IMG/VR virus record: IMGVR_UViG_3300030104_003898
Coordinates: 1-28,400 of that record
Source: a virus
Strand: one strand, 5' to 3'
Length of the DNA: 28,400 nucleotides
The translations under genes and the position numbers were made by a program. The notes beneath the pieces are model-generated. The model worked only from the letters and a program-made list of their open reading frames with translations, did not search any database and had not been told where the DNA came from. Positions 14,365-22,642 of the stretch are shown piece after piece (within the stretch, counting starts at the first letter, position 1; each line of letters starts with the position of its first letter).

Positions 14365-15072
14365 ATGGCATTACCTAAGATTAGTGTACCTAAGTACAAA
14401 TTGAAACTACCCTCAGACGGTAGAACTGTGAATTTTAGACCATTTCTTGTAAAGGAGGAGAAAGTCCTTCTCTTAGCTACTGAAGATGGTGATCAAAACG
14501 TTATTGTTTCTGCAATCAAAGATATCATCAAAGATTGTACAGACATTACAGATGTAGAAAAACTTGCTACATTTGATATCGAATTCGTTTTCTTGCAGAT
14601 TCGTACAAAATCTGTTGGTGAAAGTGTAGATGTCAATGTAACTTGTCCTGATGATAATGAAACTACTGTATCAGTTTCTATTCCTTTAGACGAAATTAAA
14701 GTCAAGAAAACTAGAGGTCATAAAAAGGATCTTAAAATTTCTGATGACGTTGCTATTACAATGGGATACCCCACTATTGAAACATTCGTTGCTATGAACT
14801 TTGGTGAGGGTGCTGAGGTTGACCAAGTTTTTGATATGGCAGCTAGTTGTGTAGAATCAATTAGTGATGCTAATCAAGTTTATGATTGTTCTACTGTTCC
14901 TAAAAAAGAACTAATAGAATTTTTTGATCAAATGAATAGCAAGCAATTCATGATGATACAGGAATTTTTTGAAAAAATGCCTAAATTAACTCATACTATT
15001 AAGATTACTAATCCTAATACTGGAGTTGAGAGTGAGGTTGTACTGGAGGGTCTAGCGAGTTTTTTCGAATAG
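14365..15072 (+). CDS. 26: Baseplate hub assembly protein gp26 / tape-measure chaperone
   Basis: The protein is 235 aa and fits the T4 baseplate hub family of gp26: LPKISVPKYKLKLPSDGRTV, FRPFLVKEEKVLLLA, and FVFLQIRTKSVGESV followed by VTCPDDN. The relatives assemble the hub around the tape measure and probably act as its chaperone. The last codons contain T-TTT-TTC (15060-15066) just before GAA TAG. A -1 slip there would replace the last residue with a 64-residue extension ending at 15260. The gene lies directly before two giant tape-measure-like genes, exactly where chaperone genes with frameshifts sit in other tailed phages. Confidence 0.85.
   Translation: MALPKISVPKYKLKLPSDGRTVNFRPFLVKEEKVLLLATEDGDQNVIVSAIKDIIKDCTDITDVEKLATFDIEFVFLQIRTKSVGESVDVNVTCPDDNETTVSVSIPLDEIKVKKTRGHKKDLKISDDVAITMGYPTIETFVAMNFGEGAEVDQVFDMAASCVESISDANQVYDCSTVPKKELIEFFDQMNSKQFMMIQEFFEKMPKLTHTIKITNPNTGVESEVVLEGLASFFE
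15045..15072 (+). promoter_or_regulatory. Predicted -1 programmed ribosomal frameshift signal
   Basis: The slippery heptamer TTTTTTC (15060-15066) is in the correct X-XXY-YYZ register with the gp26 frame. GGAGGG (15045-15050) lies nine bases upstream, at the spacing of the internal Shine-Dalgarno that stimulates -1 frameshifting in E. coli dnaX. The zero-frame stop TAG follows two codons after the heptamer begins its last codon. The -1 frame is open through to 15260. Confidence 0.75.
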
Positions 15073-15260
15073 CTCTTCTTCACACCAATCTACAGTCTTA
15101 TTATGAAGGAAACTTTTCCTTAATGCATCACCATAAATGGGATATCGCTCATATCGATAATCTGATGCCATGGGAAAAGGAGATTTATGTGAATATGTTA
15201 GTCAATTTCCTCAAAGAAGAGGAACGTAGAATGAAGGAGCAACAAGCATCTGGTGGCTAA
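15066..15260 (+). CDS. Frameshift extension of gp26 (gpT-like domain)
   Basis: After a -1 slip on TTT TTC, reading resumes at CGA (15066) and continues for 64 codons to TAA at 15258-15260, giving a fusion of about 298 aa. The extension includes LLHTNLQSYYEGNFSLMHHH, KWDIAHIDNLMPWEKEIYVN and a charged C-terminal helix. Its pattern (a His-rich stretch, then W..x..I..LMPWE.EIY) resembles short domains attached by frameshift to tape-measure chaperones. The final stop overlaps the GTG start of the first giant gene by eight bases. An alternative is independent translation from ATG 15123 (45 aa), with AAGGAA eleven bases upstream; this would be a split gp51-like gene. Confidence 0.7.
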   Translation, partial: RIALLHTNLQSYYEGNFSLMHHHKWDIAHIDNLMPWEKEIYVNMLVNFLKEEERRMKEQQASGG

Positions 15261-18132
15261 ATTACAAGTATACAAATTTGTAAATCCTGGAGTTTCAAAT
15301 CTGAAATCTCCAACAGTTGCTGCTGCTAGAAAACAAACCTTAGCGTTGAATAGACTAGGAGGTACAATTTCCTCAATAGGAACGCTTGTTAGTGATATAG
15401 AAAGGATTTCAATCCGTCAAATTAAGAATGATAAGTTAAGAGCAAAAGCAGAACGTCGTAGAGATAGAAGAGAATTAGATCAGGCTACAGAAGAAGCACT
15501 AGAAAATAAGAAGGCAGCAAAAAATAAAAAACCTAAATTAAGCAAAACATCTTTAAAGATTGCTAAGGGTGGTCTTAGTTGGATAGAAAAATTCTTAGCA
15601 CCGATTGGAAAATTTCTTGGTTTTATAGCTAGAATTGCTATCACAAAGGAAGTACTTGAATGGGTAGGAGATCCTGCTAATATTGAGAAGTTATCAGATT
15701 TTCTAGAGAAGACGCATTTTGTCTTTAAAAAACTATTTGGTTGGGCAGCAGGATTTACTGACAATATTCTAGAAGGATTTTCTTCTTTAACGGATCCTAA
15801 TGGGACATTTATACAAAGGTTAGGTGGTCTTGGATCTATAATGAAGGGTTTGATCGGGTTGAAATACCTGATGAACCCTTTCAGTATTATTACTGATATT
15901 CTAGCACTAGTCGATTTACTTACTGGTGGAGATGGTAAAGGCAAAGGTAAAGGTGGTAAAAATAGAAACAGAAATAGAAACAGAAATAGAAATTATAACC
16001 CAAATCAAAGACCAGGAAGCAAACCTGGTCGAAGATTAAGACCTAAAATCACTACAAGTGGAGGAAGATCAACAGGACCATTTAGAGGAATTAGAGAATT
16101 TTTAAGAAAGACTAAAAAATTCCTTGGGCAAAAACCTAATATAACTTTTGGTGGTAAAGGTAGTAAAGGTAATTGGTTTACTAAACTATTCAGAGGTAAA
16201 CCTGACATAACTACTGGATCAGGTGGTGCCGCAAAAGGTAATTGGTTTACTAAACTATTCAAGGGCAAACCTCAAGTTACTACAGGTACTGGTGGTGTAA
16301 AAGGTAATTGGTTTAAGAATTTATTCAAAAGCAAAGCTGATCCCACTAAGATAACACAAGGGGTGGGTGGTAAATCAAGTAATTTCTTTAGTAAAATATT
16401 CAGCGGTAGTAATGTAACACAGGGTCAAGGTGGACTTAAGTCTAATTTCTGGACTAAAGGTAGGAATCTTATAACAAAGTTTAAACCTGGTGGTCTTATA
16501 CGAGGTGGTGGTAACCTTATAAAAGGTGGTGTTGCTTATGCTGGTATTGACTGGGCAATTACTGAGATCGTAGACGCTGTTATTACTGATCCAATGGGAA
16601 GGTATGTTGATAAGAAACTTGAAAATGCTGTAGATGAAAGATTCTTAAAAACTGGTAGTGAAGCAACTGTAAAATACTATGAAAATGAATTAGAGGCACG
16701 TCAAAAACTAAGAGCAGAACAATCTTGGTGGGGAAAGTTAAATTTAGGGACACGAAATCAATTGGACAATGTGCAGCAAGAAAGGTTGCAACATCAACTT
16801 GATTATGCTAGATCTCTTACAGAAAATAGAGATATTAGTGGTTTATTTTCAAAATATGAAACCTCTAAATCACCGCAAAAGAAGAATGATAATTGGTTTA
16901 CTAATTTATTTAAGAATGACAAGGAGCAAGCAAACAAAGAGATAAAGAAAGAAGAAAAGAAGAAGTCAGGTAATTGGTTTAGTAATCTATTTGGTAAGAA
17001 GGAGGAGAAGAAAGAGAAGAAGAAGGAAGAAAAGAAGGGTAATTGGTTTAGTAATCTATTTGGTAGTAAGAAGGAAGAGAAAAAACAACCTGAAAAGAAG
17101 AAGACAAATTGGTGGTCTGGTCTTTTCTCTAAGAAAAAACCTGAAAAGAAGAAAAAGAAAGGTTGGTGGCCTTTTGAACAGGGTGGAGAACTTCCAGAAT
17201 ACGGCATTGGTGGTTTCTTCAGAAGTATAAAGAAAATTGGTAGTGGTATATGGAATGGTGTAACTAATGTTGTTAATAAAGTAACTAGTAATCCTATAAT
17301 AAGTACTGCATTATCATTCATTCCTGGTATGCAAATACCAATGGCAGTGATTAATGGTATTAGTTCTTTATCGCAGGGTAATATTATGGGTGCTCTTTCT
17401 GCTGGACTAAGTGGATTGGGTGCCTTTGCTAATATCAATACAGTTAATGCTATCAGTCAACCTCAATGGTTGCAGAACTTACGATTTAGTGGTTTTGGTC
17501 AAGGTTTGGCAAATATGTATCATAGCGGTGCTAATGCATGGAGTACCTTAACCAGTGGATTTAATAATTTCATGGGTTCCAAATGGGGACAAATTGGACA
17601 GCAAGTTCTGGGTGGCGACTATATGGGTGCTTTAAATACGTTTAATCCTAAGTGGGGTGGTATTGCTTCTGATATTATGAGTGGTAACTATGGTGGTGCT
17701 TTAAGTGCTTTCAATCCTGAAATGGGTGCGGCGGTTACAAAGGGGATGGCAATGATAGACTCATTTAGGCAAGATCCTATGGGTTTGATTAGTAATATTG
17801 CAGAACAGCAAGGTATGGGAGGACTTCTTAAGGCAGTTACTGGTTTATTTGGTGGTGGTGATAAAATTACTGCTATGACACAAATTGCAGCAGAGATGGG
17901 TATCGATCCTAAAGTGCTTGGTGCAGTAAAGTCAGCACATCAGCAAGCACTAACCGAGGGAGGTATCTCTGCTGAATATGCTATGGAACAAGCTATGGAG
18001 TTTATTCCTATTCCCACGATTATTGAAAAGATCGTTACTATTCCTCAAGCAGTAGCAATAAATACTGGGGGTGGTACCCAAATAATAGTAACTGCACCTA
18101 ATTCTTTACTTGAGAGAGCGAAGGGATCCTAA
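15253..18132 (+). CDS. Giant tail protein 1, probable tape measure (959 aa)
   Basis: The GTG start at 15253 overlaps the frameshift frame. Residues 1-225 form a helical module with hydrophobic stretches (FLGFIARIAITKEVLEW, WVGDPANIEKLSDF) shared with the next gene. Residues 227-250 are Gly/Lys then Asn/Arg repeats (NRNRNRNRN). Next come seven or eight copies of a NWF-like motif (at residues 306, 329, 351, 377, 546, 573, 596, with TNWWSGLF near 618) separated by Gly/Thr or Lys/Glu linkers. Residues 650-900 are hydrophobic and Gly/Ala-rich, with three GxxxGAL repeats. The location after gp26, the length, and the alternating helical and hydrophobic content fit the tape measure (T4 gp29 role). 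At 0.15 nm per helical residue it would span about 144 nm. No direct gp29 match was seen. Confidence 0.7.
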   Translation: MAKLQVYKFVNPGVSNLKSPTVAAARKQTLALNRLGGTISSIGTLVSDIERISIRQIKNDKLRAKAERRRDRRELDQATEEALENKKAAKNKKPKLSKTSLKIAKGGLSWIEKFLAPIGKFLGFIARIAITKEVLEWVGDPANIEKLSDFLEKTHFVFKKLFGWAAGFTDNILEGFSSLTDPNGTFIQRLGGLGSIMKGLIGLKYLMNPFSIITDILALVDLLTGGDGKGKGKGGKNRNRNRNRNRNYNPNQRPGSKPGRRLRPKITTSGGRSTGPFRGIREFLRKTKKFLGQKPNITFGGKGSKGNWFTKLFRGKPDITTGSGGAAKGNWFTKLFKGKPQVTTGTGGVKGNWFKNLFKSKADPTKITQGVGGKSSNFFSKIFSGSNVTQGQGGLKSNFWTKGRNLITKFKPGGLIRGGGNLIKGGVAYAGIDWAITEIVDAVITDPMGRYVDKKLENAVDERFLKTGSEATVKYYENELEARQKLRAEQSWWGKLNLGTRNQLDNVQQERLQHQLDYARSLTENRDISGLFSKYETSKSPQKKNDNWFTNLFKNDKEQANKEIKKEEKKKSGNWFSNLFGKKEEKKEKKKEEKKGNWFSNLFGSKKEEKKQPEKKKTNWWSGLFSKKKPEKKKKKGWWPFEQGGELPEYGIGGFFRSIKKIGSGIWNGVTNVVNKVTSNPIISTALSFIPGMQIPMAVINGISSLSQGNIMGALSAGLSGLGAFANINTVNAISQPQWLQNLRFSGFGQGLANMYHSGANAWSTLTSGFNNFMGSKWGQIGQQVLGGDYMGALNTFNPKWGGIASDIMSGNYGGALSAFNPEMGAAVTKGMAMIDSFRQDPMGLISNIAEQQGMGGLLKAVTGLFGGGDKITAMTQIAAEMGIDPKVLGAVKSAHQQALTEGGISAEYAMEQAMEFIPIPTIIEKIVTIPQAVAINTGGGTQIIVTAPNSLLERAKGS
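15961..15992 (+). repeat. 12-bp tandem repeat encoding Asn-Arg
   Basis: The unit AATAGAAACAGA recurs about two and a half times in frame, following a Gly-Lys repeat. It encodes alternating Asn and Arg in the first giant tail protein and is a likely site of slippage length variation. Confidence 0.8.
16168..17060 (+). repeat. Dispersed repeats encoding the GNWFxxLF motif
   Basis: GGTAATTGGTT is found at 16168, 16237, 16303, 16969 and 17038, with a near copy at 16888. The first two copies extend to a shared 25-base match. Two further copies occur in the next gene at 19101 and 19185. Each encodes G-N-W-(F/L)-x-x-L-F. Identity at DNA level suggests recent amplification or gene conversion. Confidence 0.8.
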
Positions 18133-21005
18133 TGGCAACTATAAAAAAGAATTCAAAAATTAATTTCTATAAATTTGTACAAGTAAAGGTACCTAATGTT
18201 AGTGCAAAAACGAAAATGGAGTTGAAACCCATTATTTCGAATACTGCCGCTATCAATAATTTGGGTGCAACTGTAAACTCTATTGCAGTAATCGTTAAAG
18301 ATTTTAAAAAGATTCAACTTGAAAAGTTAGTACTTTCAAGGAAATCTTTAAAGGATTTTGAAGCAACATTTACAAAAACAAAAAAGAGGAAACCTTTTGC
18401 TGGATTTAGTCCTGCTGCTTTAGTAAAAAAACCTAATTGGTTAGAAGGTCTATTTAAGATGTTGAGTGGACTGATTAAAGCAGCGATTATTATTCCTGCT
18501 TTGAAATGGTTATCTGATCCTGCGAACAGAGAAAAAATATCAAGGATGATCGAAACCCTTTCTAAGTTGCTAACGTTCATCTTTAAAGTCGCAGAATTTG
18601 GTGTTGTTAATACTATTGAAGGATTATATAAGTTACTATCAGATACCTCTGCTCCTTGGGAAAGAATAGGAGGACTTGTACAAGGATTAACTGGACTTGG
18701 AACTTTATTGTTAGGTCTTCGTTGGTTGAGTAATCCAACTAGAATTATTACAGATTTTGGTAATGTACTCATCTTCCTTCATAATAATCTAATTAGAGGT
18801 AGAAGGGGATTACTAGGTAGAGCTGGAGCACTTGGATTAATTGCAGCAACTGCTTATGGTGGATATAAACTTTATGAATACATGAAGGAAGATGGAAGGG
18901 GTGGAAGACCAGATCCAAGAGATGACGGGTCTGAAGAATATGCAGGAGTTGATCAAGCAAGTATAACCTTAGGTGATAGTGGAAACGTAACCCTTGATAA
19001 GGATGGTAGTCTCACAGGTGCGTTAGACTTTACTTTAGGTGAGAATGTTAATATCCAAATAAATACGGATACTGATATAACTCCAGATGATAAGAAGGAA
19101 GGTAATTGGTTAACTAATCTATTCAAAATAGGGAACAGTATCTCTTCTACGGATACTAATACAACTTCAGATGATATGTCTGAAGGTAATTGGTTAACTA
19201 ATCTATTCAAATCTACTGGAGGTTTATTACCTTCATTTGCACAAGGAGGATGGATTAGTGGACCACAATCAGGATATGGAGTTTCATTGGATGGAGGGAG
19301 ATCCACTTCGTTCATCGGACATGGAACTGAGTACGTTGCTAGAAAGAGCGATGGGGGAGCTTTCATCGTTCCTTTTGATACTCCTGGAACAAAAACACAA
19401 CCAAACCTAACAGAAAGGAGGATAAATGAGGGTAAGAGACTAGGATTTGACTTAGATGGTTTTAGTAAAGGAGGAACTTTACCAAAAGATATGATACTTT
19501 CGCAAAAAGCTGCATTTGATCATGTATATAATCTAGCAAAACTAGCGGGAGGAGCAAAATACCCTGAAATTGTTGCTGCTCAGGCAATGCACGAATCAAA
19601 CTATCTAGATCCTAGGATTAATAGTGTTTATAATGCCACAAACAGAACTAATGCTTTCGGTCAAACTGGTGACAGAGGATTTGGTACTATTATTAGAAAG
19701 GGTTTTAAAGTAGGTTGGTCAAAATATGACACTCTATCCCGTGCAGTAGGCGATAATATTAAACTTTGGCATGATGTTACTAATCATCCTGGAAACTATA
19801 ATGCTTTTGGTAATATTTTAGATGGTATTGCTTCAGTTGCACCAGCATATTCACCCAATGCAGATCCTGAAAATATTAAAAAAGGATATACTACTGACAA
19901 GTATAGTGAAGGAATGATCAGAGCATTAAAAGTTGGTGGATTTGATATTAGTAATATGAAAGATAAAACTCCTAAGTCTTCATCTAATAGTGGTTCGGGA
20001 AGAAGACAGACTGGTAATATCTTCTCAAAATTTATGGGTGGTATTAAGAGTATATTTGGTAAAACAGATGAGAGTGATAAGAAGACAAAAACACAAAATA
20101 AAGTAAAGGCTGTCAAACCCGCATCACATCCTGATACAGGTTCTGGATTTACTGTTGCAGGAACAAGGGATCAAAGTGGTAGACCTTTAGTATTCTCAGA
20201 ACCAGCAGCACAAATGTTTGCTGCAGCAATGAGAGATTCTGGAATCGACTTAGGATCATTTGTTGCAAGTTCTGGTAGAAGTAAATCTAAGAACAAGGAA
20301 ATTGGTGGAGATCCTGAGTCATATCATCTATATGGTGAAGCACTTGATATTAATGGTGAAGGATATCAATGGTTGAAAGCAAATGGTAAACGTTTTGGTT
20401 GGCAATATGTTTACAACCATAATCCTGATAGTGCTCACTTTAAGTATGTTGGTGCTAAATCAGGTACTACACCGATTTTATCAGAAGCTGGTAAAGAATA
20501 TGCTGGTGGTAATAGTCTTCATGGACATATAGGTGAAGGTGCTCGTGAGGGTTCTCGTGGAGATAGTGGTAAAGGGACAAATAAACAAGGATCTCTAGAA
20601 TCACAAAAAATGGGAATGGGAAATCTATTTGGAAACCAAGAGAGGGGTGGTGGACAGAAACCAGGAGATAACAAAATCGCATCAGGTAGTGACACCAGGT
20701 CAGCTCAATTCCAACAAGCAAGGCAACAGAAAAGACTAGAGCAACAGACAAAAGAAAGAAATAATGCACGTCGTCAGGTAGCTGAGAGAAGTCAAGAAAT
20801 GATTAAGGAAGTTATGGCAGCAGTTGCTCACCAAAATGGGGTAAATACTCAAGCAATCCAAGCAGCACAAACAGCGTTAGCATCAGTGGCAGGACAAACA
20901 GGTGGAGGTAATCCGACATTGCTTCCAAGTAGTTCTGGTGGAGTCGGATCTATCGCATCTACTTTACAATCTAACCTTAATCCTTTGAGAGGTTTAGTCA
21001 GATGA
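18132..21005 (+). CDS. Giant tail protein 2 with two peptidoglycan hydrolase domains (957 aa)
   Basis: Residues 1-225 are paralogous to giant protein 1 (YKFV, LGATVNSIAVIVKD, WLSDPANREKIS near 126). GNWLTNLF occurs at 324 and 352. Residues 454-600 look like a glucosaminidase (GH73/FlgJ-type) or related lysozyme-fold domain: the putative catalytic Glu is E488 in AQAMHESNY, followed by NAFGQTGDRGFG. Residues 680-775 are an M15 zinc peptidase: H732-x6-D739 in SYHLYGEALD, then D766-x2-H769 in PDSAHFKYVG, as in T5 endolysin. The C-terminus is a Gln/Arg/Lys-rich coiled coil. It probably travels in the tail and cuts glycan and peptide bonds of host murein during DNA entry. The ATG overlaps the upstream stop by one base. 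Confidence 0.78.
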   Translation: MATIKKNSKINFYKFVQVKVPNVSAKTKMELKPIISNTAAINNLGATVNSIAVIVKDFKKIQLEKLVLSRKSLKDFEATFTKTKKRKPFAGFSPAALVKKPNWLEGLFKMLSGLIKAAIIIPALKWLSDPANREKISRMIETLSKLLTFIFKVAEFGVVNTIEGLYKLLSDTSAPWERIGGLVQGLTGLGTLLLGLRWLSNPTRIITDFGNVLIFLHNNLIRGRRGLLGRAGALGLIAATAYGGYKLYEYMKEDGRGGRPDPRDDGSEEYAGVDQASITLGDSGNVTLDKDGSLTGALDFTLGENVNIQINTDTDITPDDKKEGNWLTNLFKIGNSISSTDTNTTSDDMSEGNWLTNLFKSTGGLLPSFAQGGWISGPQSGYGVSLDGGRSTSFIGHGTEYVARKSDGGAFIVPFDTPGTKTQPNLTERRINEGKRLGFDLDGFSKGGTLPKDMILSQKAAFDHVYNLAKLAGGAKYPEIVAAQAMHESNYLDPRINSVYNATNRTNAFGQTGDRGFGTIIRKGFKVGWSKYDTLSRAVGDNIKLWHDVTNHPGNYNAFGNILDGIASVAPAYSPNADPENIKKGYTTDKYSEGMIRALKVGGFDISNMKDKTPKSSSNSGSGRRQTGNIFSKFMGGIKSIFGKTDESDKKTKTQNKVKAVKPASHPDTGSGFTVAGTRDQSGRPLVFSEPAAQMFAAAMRDSGIDLGSFVASSGRSKSKNKEIGGDPESYHLYGEALDINGEGYQWLKANGKRFGWQYVYNHNPDSAHFKYVGAKSGTTPILSEAGKEYAGGNSLHGHIGEGAREGSRGDSGKGTNKQGSLESQKMGMGNLFGNQERGGGQKPGDNKIASGSDTRSAQFQQARQQKRLEQQTKERNNARRQVAERSQEMIKEVMAAVAHQNGVNTQAIQAAQTALASVAGQTGGGNPTLLPSSSGGVGSIASTLQSNLNPLRGLVR

Positions 21006-22381
21006 CAATTAGAAGAAATGAATCGGGGGATGTTGATGTAAGAGTCAACGTCTTTAGGAATGGTCAAAAACTTCAAAGTTCTGACGGCAATGATGACATC
21101 TACGATTTCATTACGGGTATTGAAATCTATGAAAGTATTACTTCATCAACCATAGAGGTACAACTTCTCTTTAATGATGGTTCTGGATTTATAGGTGCTA
21201 TGACTGGATCTGAACAGTTTAGAATTGTAATTAGAGGAACAATTCTTGACAGAGTTTATTATGTTCGAGCATATAATATTGAGGCAAGAACAAGAATGAA
21301 TACTGCAGATTCATTTATTGTTAATTGTGCTAGTGATGAATTTTTCCAGAATGAGATTACTAACGTATTTGGAAATAGTCAAGTTATATTTAATTCCACA
21401 TCATCTTCTGAGATTGTAGAGCAAATTTTGAAGACAGATCAAAGGTATATAAAAACTCAAAAGAAGATTTATATTGAAGAATCTACAAACAAACAGCAGT
21501 TTATAGCAACAAATTGGAGACCATATGATTGTATCTATTGGCTTGCACAAAGGTCAACACGAAAAGCAAGAAAGGGTGGTACTCTTCAAAATGGATTTAT
21601 TTTTTGGGAAAATGGTTTAGGTCTTAATTTTAAGTCTATTGATAAAATTATTGATAATGTAAACAATCAAACTGAGTCAGACAGTAATTTTACTACAGGT
21701 ACGACTAAGTTGTACACCTATGTTTATTCAACAAAATCATCTGGTTCAGATTCATCTGATCAATTTAAAATTGAGACTATAGTATTTCCAGAAGAGAGAG
21801 ACTTCCTAACTGGATTGCGTAATGGTGCTTGGGCAGGATTTAGTATGGGTTTTGATCCTGTTACTGTAACACAATCTAAGATGGGATTGAGTACAGATAT
21901 GTCAGTGAATGCTTACCGTTATGGTATAGATGCGATGTGGCCAAAGATGTCACATTTGGATGAGAGTAAAGCAGTCAATCCATTATCACAATTGGATGAT
22001 AACATTAAACAAATTACTCAGTATCCAAGACGTACAAGATATACTGCTCTATCAAATCAAATTTTTGATCCAAAATTTCAAGATAATCCTCAAAAAAATT
22101 ATGAAGAGTTGGTAGAACTTCAGGCATACCAATGGATGAGGTTTGAGTCTTTAAAGAATATTAAGTTAATGATTAAATTTCCTGGTAATCTTGATCTGTA
22201 TGCAGGATCAGGAATGCAGGTAATTATACCTGCAACATATAAGAGGAATTCTACCACGGATATAGATAGAAAATATAGTGGAAGATATGTTATTGGTGGG
22301 TTGACACATAAGATTGTTGGTAGTAATATGACTACTGAAGCATTATTATTGAAGGATTCGATACCAAGGAAATCTTCGTAA
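21002..22381 (+). CDS. 27: Baseplate hub protein gp27
   Basis: gp27 is the trimeric ring that links the tail tube to the gp5 spike. The 459-aa protein (391 in T4) has the family start VRVNVFRNGQKL, DIYDFITGIEIYESITSSTI and VQLLFNDGSGF. Later come a QFIATNWRPYDCIYWLAQRS domain and ENGLGLNFKSIDKI, typical of the gp27/VgrG-N fold. The start overlaps the giant gene's stop (ATGA). A metabolic cassette of three genes separates it from gp5, its direct partner. Confidence 0.85.
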   Translation: MTIRRNESGDVDVRVNVFRNGQKLQSSDGNDDIYDFITGIEIYESITSSTIEVQLLFNDGSGFIGAMTGSEQFRIVIRGTILDRVYYVRAYNIEARTRMNTADSFIVNCASDEFFQNEITNVFGNSQVIFNSTSSSEIVEQILKTDQRYIKTQKKIYIEESTNKQQFIATNWRPYDCIYWLAQRSTRKARKGGTLQNGFIFWENGLGLNFKSIDKIIDNVNNQTESDSNFTTGTTKLYTYVYSTKSSGSDSSDQFKIETIVFPEERDFLTGLRNGAWAGFSMGFDPVTVTQSKMGLSTDMSVNAYRYGIDAMWPKMSHLDESKAVNPLSQLDDNIKQITQYPRRTRYTALSNQIFDPKFQDNPQKNYEELVELQAYQWMRFESLKNIKLMIKFPGNLDLYAGSGMQVIIPATYKRNSTTDIDRKYSGRYVIGGLTHKIVGSNMTTEALLLKDSIPRKSS

Positions 22382-22385
22382 TGCC

Positions 22386-22393
22386 CATAAATA
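22386..22393 (+). promoter_or_regulatory. Late promoter for the CP12-CpeT-PcyA cassette
   Basis: CATAAATA lies five bases after the gp27 stop. The predicted start near 22399 gives a 16-base leader with a perfect AAGGAGG (22404-22410) before the cp12 ATG at 22415. Confidence 0.6.
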
Positions 22394-22414
22394 CTAGTGT
22401 ATCAAGGAGGCACT

Positions 22415-22642
22415 ATGAAAACCATAGAAGACCACATCAATAAAGACCAAGAGATCTTACAAGATCCTACAACTAATCCTCAGATGCGTCGCCATATTGA
22501 AGGCGAACTTCATGACCTAGAAGATTATGCTTCTCATCATGCAGCAGAGATTAAAGCAGGAGATCATCACGATCCCAACACAATAGAACTATGGTGTGAC
22601 CAGCATCCAGACGAGCCAGAGTGCTTAGTATATGACGATTGA
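22415..22642 (+). CDS. cp12: CP12-like Calvin cycle inhibitor
   Basis: CP12 joins GAPDH and phosphoribulokinase in an inactive complex; phage copies are thought to block carbon fixation and push carbon to the pentose phosphate pathway for nucleotides. The 75-residue protein ends in the CP12 signature WCDQHPDEPECLVYDD with the redox pair C61 and C70. The helical middle (HIEGELHDLEDYASHHA) stands where host CP12 has AWDxVEEL. The N-terminal cysteine pair of typical host CP12 is absent. I chose ATG 22415 because of the perfect AAGGAGG; a GTG at 22397 lies on top of the predicted transcript start. Its stop overlaps the next gene (TGATG). Confidence 0.85.
   Translation: MKTIEDHINKDQEILQDPTTNPQMRRHIEGELHDLEDYASHHAAEIKAGDHHDPNTIELWCDQHPDEPECLVYDD

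Noticed and set aside
16803-17438. Long minus-strand open frame (211 aa, Phe/Ser-rich) opposite giant protein 1
   Set aside because: It is the complement of Lys/Glu-rich and Asn-Trp-Phe repeats; its poly-Phe runs, lack of a ribosome site and position inside a clear gene mark it as a shadow frame.
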